This document shows positions 4,090 to 12,680 of a DNA stretch of 14,611 nucleotides, piece by piece. The stretch covers positions 1 to 14,611 of the forward strand of contig CAKQVC010000021.1 in NCBI GenBank assembly GCA_934277655.1. Reading direction: 5' to 3'. Made by a program: the position numbers and the translations under genes. The notes below the pieces were generated by a model. It made no database searches and was not told where the DNA came from. It saw only the letters and a list, made by a program, of their open reading frames with translations. This DNA comes from an uncultured Clostridia bacterium (GTDB taxonomy: Bacteria; Bacillota; Clostridia; Peptostreptococcales; Anaerovoracaceae). Positions within the stretch are counted from its first letter, which is position 1. Each line of letters begins with the position of its first letter.

Positions 4090-4572
4090 ATGGCCAATAA
4101 CAGAAAGGTGCTGCAGATTAGCAGCAAACACAGGACAAGGGCTGAGAAGGCTCAAAGAGAATATGAGGAATCCTTGGTGCAGTCGGATGGCATCGATCTG
4201 GATGATGTGAGCGCATCACAGTTTGTAAATACGACCGCACGGAAGGAATACGGGCGTGCACTAAAAAGACTGCGTGAGGAAGTTGGCATGGTTGGCAATC
4301 TTAATAAGTCGGATCTGCTTAATTACGCAAACAGCTATGGCCGGTATATGGATCTGGTAAAAGAAGTCCGGAAGAAAGACTTTACCTACATCATTGAAAC
4401 CAGAAGCGGGCCGAAGCCGAACCCGCTGATTAAGATGATGGATGAAGCCAGGAGGGATATGGCAGAGTCTTCCAGAAGGTTAGGAATGACATTGGACGGA
4501 CAGCTCAAAGCAGCACATGTTAAAGCAAGCAAGGAAGAGGAAGAGTTAAAGAGAGTCTTCGGTGATTTCTGA
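4090..4572 (+). CDS. terS: Terminase small subunit, P27 family
   Basis: AAGGAAGG (4071-4078) best fits the ATG at 4090 (spacing about 11 nt); the ATG at 4081 and GTG at 4078 fall too close. The product is 160 residues, normal for P27-type (Terminase_4) small subunits. The N-terminal part is basic and helical (KHRTRAEKAQREYEESL), followed by conserved helices (ARKEYGRALKRLREEVG; LLNYANSYGRYMDL), a GPKPNPLIKMMDEA segment, and RRLGMTLDGQ typical of the family C-terminus. TerS binds phage DNA near cos and regulates TerL. Its stop overlaps the TerL start (TGATG). Identification is confident. Confidence 0.93.
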   Translation: MANNRKVLQISSKHRTRAEKAQREYEESLVQSDGIDLDDVSASQFVNTTARKEYGRALKRLREEVGMVGNLNKSDLLNYANSYGRYMDLVKEVRKKDFTYIIETRSGPKPNPLIKMMDEARRDMAESSRRLGMTLDGQLKAAHVKASKEEEELKRVFGDF

Positions 4573-6308
4573 TGACGAATAAAGAAGAACTTATAAAGTA
4601 TTGCAAAGATTGCATCTCTGGTGCAATCCCTTCCTGTAAAAAGCATGTGTGGGCCTGCCAAAGATTCCTATCCGATTTAGAACGAGTCGGAACACCAGAT
4701 TTCCCTTACATTTGGGATGAGAAAAGAGCGGAAAAGATTGTAAAGTGGTTCTCCCTTTTGAGGCACTCCAAGGGAGCCTTGTCCGGAACGCCGATTTATC
4801 TGACCGCCTGGCAAAAGTTTAGAGAATGCCAGATTTATGGCTGGATTCACAGGGAGACTGGAAAAAGACGATTCCGGAAGGCATTTACAGAGGTTGCCAG
4901 AAAGAATGCCAAGTCTCAGATGGAAGCCGGAGAAGCTCTGTATGAGATTGCGATAACATCATCTCAGAACCACGAGGTCAACGAGGTGTATACGGCGGGC
5001 GTAAAGAGAGATCAGTCAAAGATTGTATTCAATGAATGCGATTTGATGACACGAGGAACTCTGATTCGTCCTAAATTTAGCTTTAAGAATGACTGCATTG
5101 AGCATCTTAAGACAGGATCCTTTATCAAGGCGCTGTCGAAAGAGGACGGAAGGTCGGGTGATGGAACAAACCCGGCTTTCTTGATTATTGATGAGTATCA
5201 TCAGCATCCAACGACTGACTTTTATGACCTGGCCCTTGGTTCCAACACGAAAGAGCCTTTGACCTCCATCATTACAACGGCCGGAAAAGATTTGACATAT
5301 CCATGCTATACGCAGGAATATGACTACTGCACAAAGCTTCTGGATCCGAATGTAGATGTGCATAACGAGGAATATTTTGTGGATATCTGCGAGGCGGAGC
5401 CTTGTGATGACATTGGTTCGGAAGAAACCTGGAAGAAAGCGAACCCGATTAGAGCCTTCTTTCCGGAAGGCTTGCAGAAAATCAGGGCAGACTATGAAGT
5501 GGCCAAAGAAATTCCTGAAAAGATGATCGCATTCCTAACAAAGATACTCAATATGTGGGTACAGGCCAAGGAAAATGGCTACATGAACATGGAGAAATGG
5601 AAGGCCTGCGAAGTAAAGGAGCTTCCGATAGACATCAGGAACCGGCCCGTATACGTAGGATTTGATATGTCGTCCAAAATTGACCTTACATCGGTTGCTT
5701 TTATTATTCCATATCAGTCGGATGAGCTGGATGCACAGCAGAAGCGTGTGGTCAAATACGTATTATGGACGCATTCTTTTATTCCGACCTACGACAAACT
5801 GAGGGAGCACATCATAAAAGATAAGATGCCATATGATGCATGGGAACGACTTGGATATTTGACGTTGACCAATACGCCGATTGTGGATCAGAACTTTGTC
5901 ATGAAGTACGTGCTAGATGAATGTGATAAGTACAATCTGGATATACAATGCTTGTGCTTTGACCCGGCGAATGCATCAAAGATCATGATGGATCTGTCCG
6001 ATCAAGGTCATACAGTTGAGGAAGTCTACCAGAGCCACAAATCGCTAAATGAAGCAACACAGGGATTCAGGGAGCAGGTATATGCCGGAAATGTGGCATA
6101 TACGCATAACCCGCTTCTGAACTACTCGATGTCAAATGCAGTAACCAGAACAAGCAACGGATTGATAAAGATTGATAAGGATGCCAATACAAAACGAATT
6201 GACCCGGTCGATGCGACATTGGCTGCCTTCAAATTGGCTTTATATCATGATTTTGAGATAGAGAACATGAATGATTATGTGACGCGTTTTTTAGAGGAGA
6301 TTGGATAG
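4572..6308 (+). CDS. terL: Terminase large subunit
   Basis: This 578-residue protein has both terminase activities. The N-terminal ATPase that drives DNA translocation has a Walker-A-like ARKNAKSQ at residues 109-116, Walker B LIIDEYH at 204-210, and the SIITTAG coupling motif at about 232-238. The C-terminal RNase-H-like nuclease has acidic metal ligands in GFDMS (Asp365), CFDPA (Asp464) and IDPVDA (Asp544 and Asp547). Length and motif order match the Terminase_1 / HK97-type family. The P-loop has Ala (NAKS) where Gly is more usual in RKNGKS; the rest looks intact, so it is probably active. The start overlaps the TerS stop by one base, and the portal gene begins directly after its stop. Confidence 0.97.
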   Translation: MTNKEELIKYCKDCISGAIPSCKKHVWACQRFLSDLERVGTPDFPYIWDEKRAEKIVKWFSLLRHSKGALSGTPIYLTAWQKFRECQIYGWIHRETGKRRFRKAFTEVARKNAKSQMEAGEALYEIAITSSQNHEVNEVYTAGVKRDQSKIVFNECDLMTRGTLIRPKFSFKNDCIEHLKTGSFIKALSKEDGRSGDGTNPAFLIIDEYHQHPTTDFYDLALGSNTKEPLTSIITTAGKDLTYPCYTQEYDYCTKLLDPNVDVHNEEYFVDICEAEPCDDIGSEETWKKANPIRAFFPEGLQKIRADYEVAKEIPEKMIAFLTKILNMWVQAKENGYMNMEKWKACEVKELPIDIRNRPVYVGFDMSSKIDLTSVAFIIPYQSDELDAQQKRVVKYVLWTHSFIPTYDKLREHIIKDKMPYDAWERLGYLTLTNTPIVDQNFVMKYVLDECDKYNLDIQCLCFDPANASKIMMDLSDQGHTVEEVYQSHKSLNEATQGFREQVYAGNVAYTHNPLLNYSMSNAVTRTSNGLIKIDKDANTKRIDPVDATLAAFKLALYHDFEIENMNDYVTRFLEEIG

Positions 6309-7589
6309 ATGGGATTTTTTAGTGCAATCAAACGGATGATGAGAAATGAGATTGCCGCAGATGTCTCCCAGAATAATGGATTTGATAAGCTTGCAGAGTG
6401 GTGGGGGATTGATCAGGCTAAACCGAAAGCAATCAACGAGACGACCTACTTTACATGCTTAAAGGTCCTGTCTGAGACGATGGGAAAAATGCCGCTTAAA
6501 TTTTATCAGGAAGATGAGAGCGGAGGAAGAGTTCGGGCACCGACTAACGATGCGGCTGATATGCTGATGCACCGACCGAATCCGTTCATGTCTCCGGCAA
6601 CCTTTTGGTCAGTGCTGGAGGCAAACTGCGAACATTACGGCAATGCTTATGTATGGATTCAGACAACGTATGTCAAAAAAGGACGGTATGGCGGTGATAT
6701 TGTGGTAAAAGGGTTCTGGCCAATGCAGTCAGAATGCGTAGACGTTCTGATGGATGATGCCGGAATATTTGGATCAAAGGGCCAGCTGTATTATCACTAT
6801 ACAGACCCTAAGACCGGACAGGACTATGTATACCGTCATGACAGTGTTCTGCATTTTAAAACCTGGCTAACCTGGGACGGAATTATGGGAAAATCGGTGC
6901 AGGACATCCTAAAGACTACGGTCGGAAGTGCTGGATATTCTCAGTCCTACTTGAATGAGCTGTACAAAATCGGCATGACTGCATCCAGTACGCTGCAGTA
7001 CACAGGAGAACTTGATGATAAGCTCCGGGCAAAGCTGCAAAAAAAGTATAATGACCTGCTTACAGGAGTCAAAAATGCGGGAAAAGTGGTGGCAATTCCG
7101 GTTGGATTTACACTGCAGCCCTTGACTTATAAGCTGACTGATGCTCAGTATTACGAGATGCGCAAATACACAGCACTCCAGATCGCAGCGGCATTTGGTG
7201 TCAAACCGAATCAGATCAATGATTACGAGAAATCCAGCTATGCGAACTCAGAAACGCAGCAGCTGGCTTTTTTAGTTGATACAATGCTGTTTCGGCTCAC
7301 GATGTATGAACAGGAGATTAACTACAAATGTTTGACACATAAAGAGCGGTCGGAAGGATTTTTGTTCAAATTCAACGAAAAGGTCCTCTTGAGAGCAAAC
7401 GCTGAATCACAGATGCAGGTGATTACTTCAGCTATACAGAATGGCGTTTACACGCCAAACGAAGGCAGACATTATCTGGATCTTCCGTCAAAGGAGGGCG
7501 GAGATATATTGATTGTAAATGGTAACTATGTTCCACTGACTTCGGTCGGCGCGGCATATGGAGTGAATGGGAAAGGAGGAAAGGAATAG
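6309..7589 (+). CDS. HK97-family portal protein
   Basis: The ATG follows the TerL stop directly, with GAGGAG about 9 nt upstream. The 426-residue protein matches HK97-type portals: an N-terminal segment ending in the conserved ETTYFTCLKVLSETMGKMPL (about residues 40-60), HRPNPFMSPATFW (about 95), HFKTW (about 178), an alanine-rich helix (ALQIAAAFGV, about 290), and the EQEINYKCL region (about 335). Twelve copies form the ring at one capsid vertex through which DNA enters and to which the neck attaches. The stop overlaps the GTG of the protease gene (TAGTG). Confidence 0.96.
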   Translation: MGFFSAIKRMMRNEIAADVSQNNGFDKLAEWWGIDQAKPKAINETTYFTCLKVLSETMGKMPLKFYQEDESGGRVRAPTNDAADMLMHRPNPFMSPATFWSVLEANCEHYGNAYVWIQTTYVKKGRYGGDIVVKGFWPMQSECVDVLMDDAGIFGSKGQLYYHYTDPKTGQDYVYRHDSVLHFKTWLTWDGIMGKSVQDILKTTVGSAGYSQSYLNELYKIGMTASSTLQYTGELDDKLRAKLQKKYNDLLTGVKNAGKVVAIPVGFTLQPLTYKLTDAQYYEMRKYTALQIAAAFGVKPNQINDYEKSSYANSETQQLAFLVDTMLFRLTMYEQEINYKCLTHKERSEGFLFKFNEKVLLRANAESQMQVITSAIQNGVYTPNEGRHYLDLPSKEGGDILIVNGNYVPLTSVGAAYGVNGKGGKE

Positions 7590-8251
7590 TGGTTTTAAAA
7601 ATAAATGGCGACATTGTGGGAAATGACTGGAAAGAGATCTATGACTGGTTTGGAATCGAATGTTCCACGCCTGGAGATGTCCAGAAGGCACTGGCAGAGC
7701 TGCCGAAGGGCGACCGCCTGCAGGTGAAAATCAATTCCGGAGGCGGTGAGGTCATGGCTGGGCAGGAAATGTATTCTATGCTGCGGAACCGAAATGATGT
7801 TGATATCGAAGTGGAGTCAATGGCAGCATCCGCTGCTTCAGTGATTGCGATGGCAGGACACAGTACCATATCGCCGGTTGGAATGCTGATGATTCATTGT
7901 GTATCAGCGGGCTGTGTGTCCGGAAATCATCAGGATATGGAAAAGATGGCGGAGACGCTTCGAACTTACGATGAAGCACTTGCAAATGCGTATGTCGTAA
8001 AGACTGGGAAGCCAAAGAATGAGATTTTGCAGCTCATGAACAAGGAAACGTGGCTGACGGCCGAAAGGGCGGTCGAGCTTGGATTTGTGGATGCTGTTGC
8101 GGTAGATGCCCCTTCATTTACCAATGCGTGTAGCATGATGGCGGTAACGCCTGAGATGCTGAAAGAATTCCAGGATGCAAAGGCAAAAGAAAAAGCCCTG
8201 GAAGAAGAAAAAGAAAATCTGTTAAAAGACCTTGATTTATATGGGGTGTGA
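7589..8251 (+). CDS. ClpP-like prohead maturation protease
   Basis: A GTG start at 7589 overlaps the portal stop and follows AAAGGAGG (7572-7579). The 220-residue product is a ClpP/S49-like serine protease: INSGGGEVMAG (about residues 47-57) is the oxyanion-region loop, Ser80 in MAASAAS aligns with the ClpP nucleophile, and His102 in MIHCVSAG is the base. Asp167 in GFVD is a possible third triad residue. The C-terminal 40 or so residues are charged (KAKEKALEEEKENLLKDL) and may act as a scaffold. The enzyme should cut the N-terminal delta domain from the capsid protein during prohead maturation. It sits in the standard portal-protease-capsid order. Confidence 0.95.
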   Translation: MVLKINGDIVGNDWKEIYDWFGIECSTPGDVQKALAELPKGDRLQVKINSGGGEVMAGQEMYSMLRNRNDVDIEVESMAASAASVIAMAGHSTISPVGMLMIHCVSAGCVSGNHQDMEKMAETLRTYDEALANAYVVKTGKPKNEILQLMNKETWLTAERAVELGFVDAVAVDAPSFTNACSMMAVTPEMLKEFQDAKAKEKALEEEKENLLKDLDLYGV

Positions 8252-8264
8252 AAGGAGATAAAGT

Positions 8265-9449
8265 ATGAATGAGAAATTACTTAAACTGTTAAACCAGATC
8301 AACGCACAGAAACAGAAAGTAGTAGACCTGGCAAATGCCGGAAAGCTGGAGGAAGCAAAGACGGTCAAGGAAGAGCTCCAGAAGATGCAGAACAAATTTG
8401 ACCTGTTAAAAGATGTTCTGGATCAGGAACCGACAGCGGATCCGACCAATCAGCGCGCAGATCCGTCTGGAATGCATCTGGTAAATATCAATAAGAATCA
8501 TGCAGTTCATGAGTTCGCAGATGCGGCGCGTCATTATTTTAAAAATGTGAAAGCGAATACGGAAGGAACGAATGCGGATGGCGGCTACACAGTTCCGGAT
8601 GATATCAAAACAGAGATCGACCGTTATAAAGAAGCAAGATTTTCAATGGAGTCTCTGGTAGATACGGAGTCTGTATCTACAGATAGCGGCCGCCGCACTT
8701 ACCAGTCGAGAGCAGATCACACTGGATTTGCTCAGGTTGCTGAGGGCGGAAAGATTGCGAACGTTGCAGGACCGACCTTTGAGGTAATCGATTACACAAT
8801 CAAGAAATATGCAGGCTGGATGCCGGTAACCAGTGAATTGCTGGCAGATTCGGATGCCAATATTACAAATACGCTGATCCAGTGGCTGGGCGAAGAGGAT
8901 ATTGCCACAAGAAACCGTCTGATTCTGGAAGTCCTGCAGAGTGATGCGGCTACAGAATTAAGTAATCTGGATGGAATTAAAAAGCTGCTCACAGTGACGA
9001 TTGGCTCTGCTTTTGCTGGAACATCTAAGATTGTTACAAATGATGATGGTTTAAACTGGATGGATACTTTAAAAGACACGAACGGCAGGTACCTCTTAAA
9101 GCCGAACATGGATCCGACCTCCCCGATCAAATATCAGCTGGCTGTAGGAGCCACAAATGTTCCGCTGGTGGTAATTCCGAACGCTATTCTTAAATCGAAT
9201 GTGACAACAGCAAAGAAGAGAGGAATCCCGATGATTTGCGGCGACCTGAAAGAAGGTGTTAAGATTTTTGACCGTCAGAAGCTTTCTATTCTGGCATCAA
9301 ATGTGGCATCTGTAACTGGTTTCAATGCGTATGAGCAGGATATGACCCTGTTCCGTGGCATTCTGCGTATGGATGTCAAAGCAAAGGATAAGGCGGCGTT
9401 TAAAAACGGTGTAATTACGGTGGATGATGCCACTGTATCCGGATCATAA
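8265..9449 (+). CDS. HK97-fold major capsid protein
   Basis: AAAGGAG 8 nt upstream supports the ATG at 8265. The 394-residue protein begins with a charged coiled coil (residues about 1-50, KLLNQINAQKQKVVDLANAG), the delta/scaffolding domain usually removed by the prohead protease, then a Pro/Asp-rich linker (about 55-70). The body carries typical HK97-fold signatures: GGYTVPDDI (about 107), a long E-loop region with RRTYQSRADHTGFAQVAEGG, KKYAGWMPVTSELLADS (about 184) and WMDTLKDTNGRYLLKP (about 265). The mature cleavage site cannot be fixed from sequence; between about residues 60 and 95 is likely. Confidence 0.96.
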   Translation: MNEKLLKLLNQINAQKQKVVDLANAGKLEEAKTVKEELQKMQNKFDLLKDVLDQEPTADPTNQRADPSGMHLVNINKNHAVHEFADAARHYFKNVKANTEGTNADGGYTVPDDIKTEIDRYKEARFSMESLVDTESVSTDSGRRTYQSRADHTGFAQVAEGGKIANVAGPTFEVIDYTIKKYAGWMPVTSELLADSDANITNTLIQWLGEEDIATRNRLILEVLQSDAATELSNLDGIKKLLTVTIGSAFAGTSKIVTNDDGLNWMDTLKDTNGRYLLKPNMDPTSPIKYQLAVGATNVPLVVIPNAILKSNVTTAKKRGIPMICGDLKEGVKIFDRQKLSILASNVASVTGFNAYEQDMTLFRGILRMDVKAKDKAAFKNGVITVDDATVSGS

Positions 9450-9462
9450 GGAGTGATGAGTG

Positions 9463-9759
9463 ATGGAACTGGAAGATATCAAAAGTTACCTCCGAATTGA
9501 CGGAGACGAAGAGGATAGCCTGCTTCGGACTATGATAGATGCCGGAAAAGAGTTTATCCGGTCGGCGGTTGGAGAGTATGATGATACGGATTCGACCGCC
9601 CAGGTTCTCCTGGCGTCTGTTGTGCAGAATATGTATGATAACCGGGAGCTGATGCAGTCAGAGCAGCAGGTCAAGAAGCGGATCGAGTATACCTTCCAGT
9701 CCATGATTCTGCAGCTCCAGATGAAATATAGCTTAAAGCAGGAGGAGGCGGAGAGTTGA
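9463..9759 (+). CDS. Head-tail connector (gp6-like adaptor)
   Basis: AAGGAG (9448-9453) favours the ATG at 9463; a GTG at 9460 is the alternative. The 98-residue product starts ELEDIKSYLRIDGDEEDSLL, the hallmark of small gp6/YqbG-like adaptors, and is all helical, including AGKEFIRSAVG and a VLLASVVQNMYDNREL helix. Such proteins form a ring beneath the portal. It follows the capsid gene as usual and overlaps the next start by 4 nt. Confidence 0.88.
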   Translation: MELEDIKSYLRIDGDEEDSLLRTMIDAGKEFIRSAVGEYDDTDSTAQVLLASVVQNMYDNRELMQSEQQVKKRIEYTFQSMILQLQMKYSLKQEEAES

Positions 9760-10118
9760 GTCAGGTTAAAGGAATCAATCCCGGAAGGTTAAATCGGCGT
9801 ATTACAATTATGCGCTATCAGGCGATTGAAGATGAACTTGGTAATCAGGTACAGCAGCTGGTTCCACTCAAGTCCTGCTGGGCTGAGATTCGGCAGATAA
9901 GAGGGAAAGAGCAACTTGAATATTACAAAAATGTTAATGAGCTAGTGTATAAAATTACACTTCGGTATACGGATGTGACGGAAAAAGATGTTGTGGTGTA
10001 CAAAGGACGGCAGTTCCAGGTTAATTATCCCAACAATCTCATGGAAGACAACCGTTATATAGAACTCATGTGCACAGAATCAAAAGATCATGCAGTAAAG
10101 GAGGCGGAAGGTGGCTGA
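9756..10118 (+). CDS. Head-tail joining / head closure protein
   Basis: A TTG start overlaps the preceding stop (TTGA) after a GGAGGAGG-like site. The 120-residue product has features of the phage_H_T_join family: GRLNRRITIMRY at about residues 9-20, a WAEIRQIRGKEQLEYYKNVNE segment at about 43-63, and a C-terminal YKGRQFQVNYPNNL beta region. These proteins form the stopper ring between adaptor and tail. The stop overlaps the next gene by 8 nt. Confidence 0.87.
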   Translation: MSQVKGINPGRLNRRITIMRYQAIEDELGNQVQQLVPLKSCWAEIRQIRGKEQLEYYKNVNELVYKITLRYTDVTEKDVVVYKGRQFQVNYPNNLMEDNRYIELMCTESKDHAVKEAEGG

Positions 10119-10560
10119 TGTAAGTTATGCGGACGTTATCCGTACTGTAAATGATATTTTGAAAGTGAACTATCCGGAAATTACAAGATACGGCAATGAT
10201 ACCGTGGATAAAGCGGTACCGCCGTATTTTTTTGTTGAGTGTATTCCGGCGGGGGTAAACCGGCAGACGAAAAATATGATGAATAAGTCCTGCAGCGTCA
10301 TGATTACGTATGTGCAGAGAATCTCCAACCAGGTGGATAACCTTTTCAAAGCGGAAAAAATAGGGGAAAAGCTGGGGATGAATCTCTGCGTGAATGACAG
10401 ACAGCTGCAGGTACATCGATATGCGCACGAATATATCGGGGAAAAGAACAATATTTTGCAGATTTCGTTTGCACTGGACTGGTGGGAAAGCACACAGAAG
10501 CCTCCAGAAGAGGAAATAATGGAACATTTACATGCCGAGCTTACGGCGAAAGGAGAATAA
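10111..10560 (+). CDS. Tail terminator / neck protein (DUF6838-like)
   Basis: A GTG at 10111 preceded by GGAGGCGGAAGG opens a 149-residue frame. The product resembles small neck proteins of PBSX-like and Clostridia myophages (DUF6838, tail terminator family): an N-terminal helix (SYADVIRTVNDILKVNYP), a PPYFFVECIPAG strand, then NKSCSVMITYVQR and ILQISFALDWWES beta segments. Tail terminators cap the tube and sheath and attach them to the neck. Its position directly before the sheath gene supports this. The family name is from recall and is moderately sure. Confidence 0.75.
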   Translation: MADVSYADVIRTVNDILKVNYPEITRYGNDTVDKAVPPYFFVECIPAGVNRQTKNMMNKSCSVMITYVQRISNQVDNLFKAEKIGEKLGMNLCVNDRQLQVHRYAHEYIGEKNNILQISFALDWWESTQKPPEEEIMEHLHAELTAKGE

Positions 10561-11712
10561 ATGGCTAAGTTATTATCACCAAGTATTTCGATCACGTTCG
10601 TAGAAAAGGCAGCGAGCATGATTGAGCGGGGATCAAGAGGAATTGTTGCGCTGGTGCTCAGAGATGCCAGCATCAAAGGAGAGCCGGAAGTTTATACCAT
10701 CCGGGATGTGACGGGAATTCCGGCGGGATGGTCAGAGGCAAATAAGCAGTACGTCAAGGACTGCTTGAAGGGGTACAGCACTGCGCCGCTGAAAGTGATT
10801 GTTTACGTGATGCCGGCAACGGAAGAGGCAGAGCAGCTGTATACGGATATGCTGAGTTATCTGGAGACAGAAACCTTCCAGTGGCTTGCGATTCCGACGG
10901 TTGAGACGGACGGAAAAACCAATGACATTGTTTCGTGGGTTAAAACGCAGCGCGAGAACGATAACATGATCAAGGCGGTTCTGCCGAATGCGGACGCGGC
11001 GGATTGCGAAGGAATCATTAACTGGGTCTCCACGCTTTCGTATGAGGAAACTGTAAGCAGCGATGGCAATAATACGACGGTAACTGTTAAAAAATACACA
11101 CCGGAGCAGGGAACACCGAGAATTGCAGGTATTCTGGCGGGAACTGATATCACAATCTCGGCAACTTACGCACCGATGAAGGATTTCAGTGATACATCGC
11201 GTCTGAATAAGAGCGAAAGGGATACTGCCGTAGGTGCAGGAAAATTAATCGCTTTATGGGATGGTGAGAAAGTGAAACTGGATCGGGCGGTTACGTCGTT
11301 TGTGACTACGACAGGGAATAAAGGGGACTCTTTCAAGAAAATTAAGCTGGTTGAAGATATGGATATGATTAAGACGGATATCCAGTCCACGATCCAGGAT
11401 GATTATATTGGCAAATATGCAAACAGCTACGATAATAAGTGTCTTCTGATTACGGCGATCAATGGATATTTCAAGACACTTGTAAGCGAGGGCGTGATTG
11501 AATCAGGTACGGCAGAGGTTGACATTGAATCCCAGCGAACCTATCTGGAAAGCTTGGGAAAAGCGGTCACGGTAAATGGATTCACCAAGAAGCCGGACGA
11601 ACTGTCGGATGACGAGGTTAAGGTGGCCAATACCGGTTCTCATGTATTTTTAAAGGCTACGGTAGTGCTTACTGATGCCATCGAGGATGTGAACCTGACA
11701 ATCAATGTGTAA
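10561..11712 (+). CDS. Contractile tail sheath protein (XkdK-like)
   Basis: The ATG directly follows the previous stop, with AAAGGAG 7 nt upstream. The 383-residue product matches short PBSX/XkdK-type sheath proteins: an N-terminal ISITFVEKAASMIERGSRG segment, an insertion domain with TIRDVTGIPAGW, a central core including TPRIAGILAGTDITISATY (about residues 180-200), and a C-terminal domain with IQSTIQDDYIGKYANSYDNK and a terminal beta strand (EDVNLTINV) of the type that links neighbouring subunits. Its presence shows the tail is contractile, so the virion is a myovirus. It probably polymerises around the tube encoded at 11746. Confidence 0.95.
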   Translation: MAKLLSPSISITFVEKAASMIERGSRGIVALVLRDASIKGEPEVYTIRDVTGIPAGWSEANKQYVKDCLKGYSTAPLKVIVYVMPATEEAEQLYTDMLSYLETETFQWLAIPTVETDGKTNDIVSWVKTQRENDNMIKAVLPNADAADCEGIINWVSTLSYEETVSSDGNNTTVTVKKYTPEQGTPRIAGILAGTDITISATYAPMKDFSDTSRLNKSERDTAVGAGKLIALWDGEKVKLDRAVTSFVTTTGNKGDSFKKIKLVEDMDMIKTDIQSTIQDDYIGKYANSYDNKCLLITAINGYFKTLVSEGVIESGTAEVDIESQRTYLESLGKAVTVNGFTKKPDELSDDEVKVANTGSHVFLKATVVLTDAIEDVNLTINV

Positions 11713-11716
11713 AAGA

Positions 11717-11732
11717 GTTGCGGTATCGCAAC
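11717..11732 (+). other. Hairpin in the sheath-tube junction
   Basis: GTTGCG (11717-11722) pairs perfectly with CGCAAC (11727-11732) around GTAT. It lies 4 nt after the sheath stop and just before the AAAGGAG of the tube gene. There is no T run, so it is more likely an mRNA stability or translation element than a terminator. Confidence 0.5.
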
Positions 11733-11745
11733 GGAAAGGAGCAGT

Positions 11746-12180
11746 ATGAAAGAATTTGAATCAAACCGCACAATCAACGGCAGTTATGGAGAGGTGTGGC
11801 TGGATGATGACTATCTTGGAGAGATTGAATCCGGAAAAGCAGAGGTTGATATTACATACACGGATATCCAGATGGCGCGCCGTATTATCAACGGCAAGAA
11901 AATGACAAAAGCAGAGGGAAAAGGTTCTATCAAGCTGCATCATGTCCGCAGTAACATCGCGAAAAAAATGTCTGATGCAGTAAAGAGTGGAAAAACTGCC
12001 AGCTGCAAAATTATCATGCGTCTGGCCGATCCGGATGCCCTGGGCGAGGAGCGGGTGGTCTTATATGGATGCAAATTCAGCAAGGCCACACTGATGGACT
12101 GGGAAGGTGGAAAAGTAACGGAAGAATCCTATGATTTCTCTTTTGAGGACTGGGATTTCTTAGATTCGATTATCGCATAG
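11746..12180 (+). CDS. Tail tube protein (XkdM-like)
   Basis: AAAGGAG 5-6 nt upstream supports the ATG. The 144-residue protein fits the XkdM/DUF2001 tail tube family: NRTINGSYGEVWLDDDYLGEIES near the start, EVDITYTDIQMARRIINGKK (about residues 33-52), a KGSIKLHHVRS strand, and a C-terminal SYDFSFEDWDFLD. Hexamers stack to form the inner tube inside the sheath. Order sheath-tube-chaperone matches PBSX xkdK-xkdM-xkdN. Confidence 0.93.
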   Translation: MKEFESNRTINGSYGEVWLDDDYLGEIESGKAEVDITYTDIQMARRIINGKKMTKAEGKGSIKLHHVRSNIAKKMSDAVKSGKTASCKIIMRLADPDALGEERVVLYGCKFSKATLMDWEGGKVTEESYDFSFEDWDFLDSIIA

Positions 12181-12194
12181 GAGGATACAGAACA

Positions 12195-12614
12195 ATGGCA
12201 ATTTTATCAATTGAAACACTTATGAAACTCGACCGGAAACTTGTGGAAGAGGTACCGACCAAGGAAGTACGCGCAAAGCATTTATCCAAGCTCATGGGAC
12301 AGGATGTCAGTGTAAAAATTAAAGCATTGTCCGGCGAAACTTATGTAGGTCTGCTTGCAACGGCAACCAACAAGAAAGGCAATGTGGATCCGGCGAAAAC
12401 CTATAAGGCACAGACGCTGATTGTTGTGGAGGCGATGCAGGAGCCGTCTTTAAAGGATAAGGAGCTGCAGAGCCATTTCGGCGCCGTATCACCGGCAGAT
12501 CTGGCACGGATCCTGTTTCCGGGTGGAGAAATGACCTCTGTATTTGGAGAGGTGGCGGAGCTTTCCGGATATGGAGATGATGAAGAAACGGATGAAGAGG
12601 TAAAAAACTCGTAG
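12195..12614 (+). CDS. Tail assembly chaperone (XkdN-like), short product
   Basis: GGAGG lies 10 nt upstream of the ATG. The zero-frame product is 139 residues, with a central KIKALSGETYVGLLATATNK (about residues 38-57), a SLKDKELQSHFGA segment, PADLARILFPGGEM (about 99-113), and an acidic tail (DDEETDEEVKNS). XkdN-like proteins bind the tape measure during tail assembly and act like lambda gpG. The last codons contain a slippery heptamer, so this is the short form of a frameshift pair. Confidence 0.92.
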   Translation: MAILSIETLMKLDRKLVEEVPTKEVRAKHLSKLMGQDVSVKIKALSGETYVGLLATATNKKGNVDPAKTYKAQTLIVVEAMQEPSLKDKELQSHFGAVSPADLARILFPGGEMTSVFGEVAELSGYGDDEETDEEVKNS

Positions 12615-12680
12615 ATACCGACGTTGATTTCCAACTGATGTTTTATCTTTTTTGTAATCACGACTGGGCACCGTCGGTAT
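12602..12680 (+). promoter_or_regulatory. -1 programmed ribosomal frameshift signal (slippery site plus stem)
   Basis: The heptamer A AAA AAC (12602-12608) is in the correct phase, with zero-frame codons AAA and AAC. It is followed after a 6-nt spacer by ATACCGACG (12615-12623), which pairs perfectly with CGTCGGTAT (12672-12680) across a 48-nt loop. The zero-frame stop TAG lies at 12612-12614, inside the spacer. GAAGAGG immediately upstream may help as a Shine-Dalgarno-like element. Confidence 0.88.
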
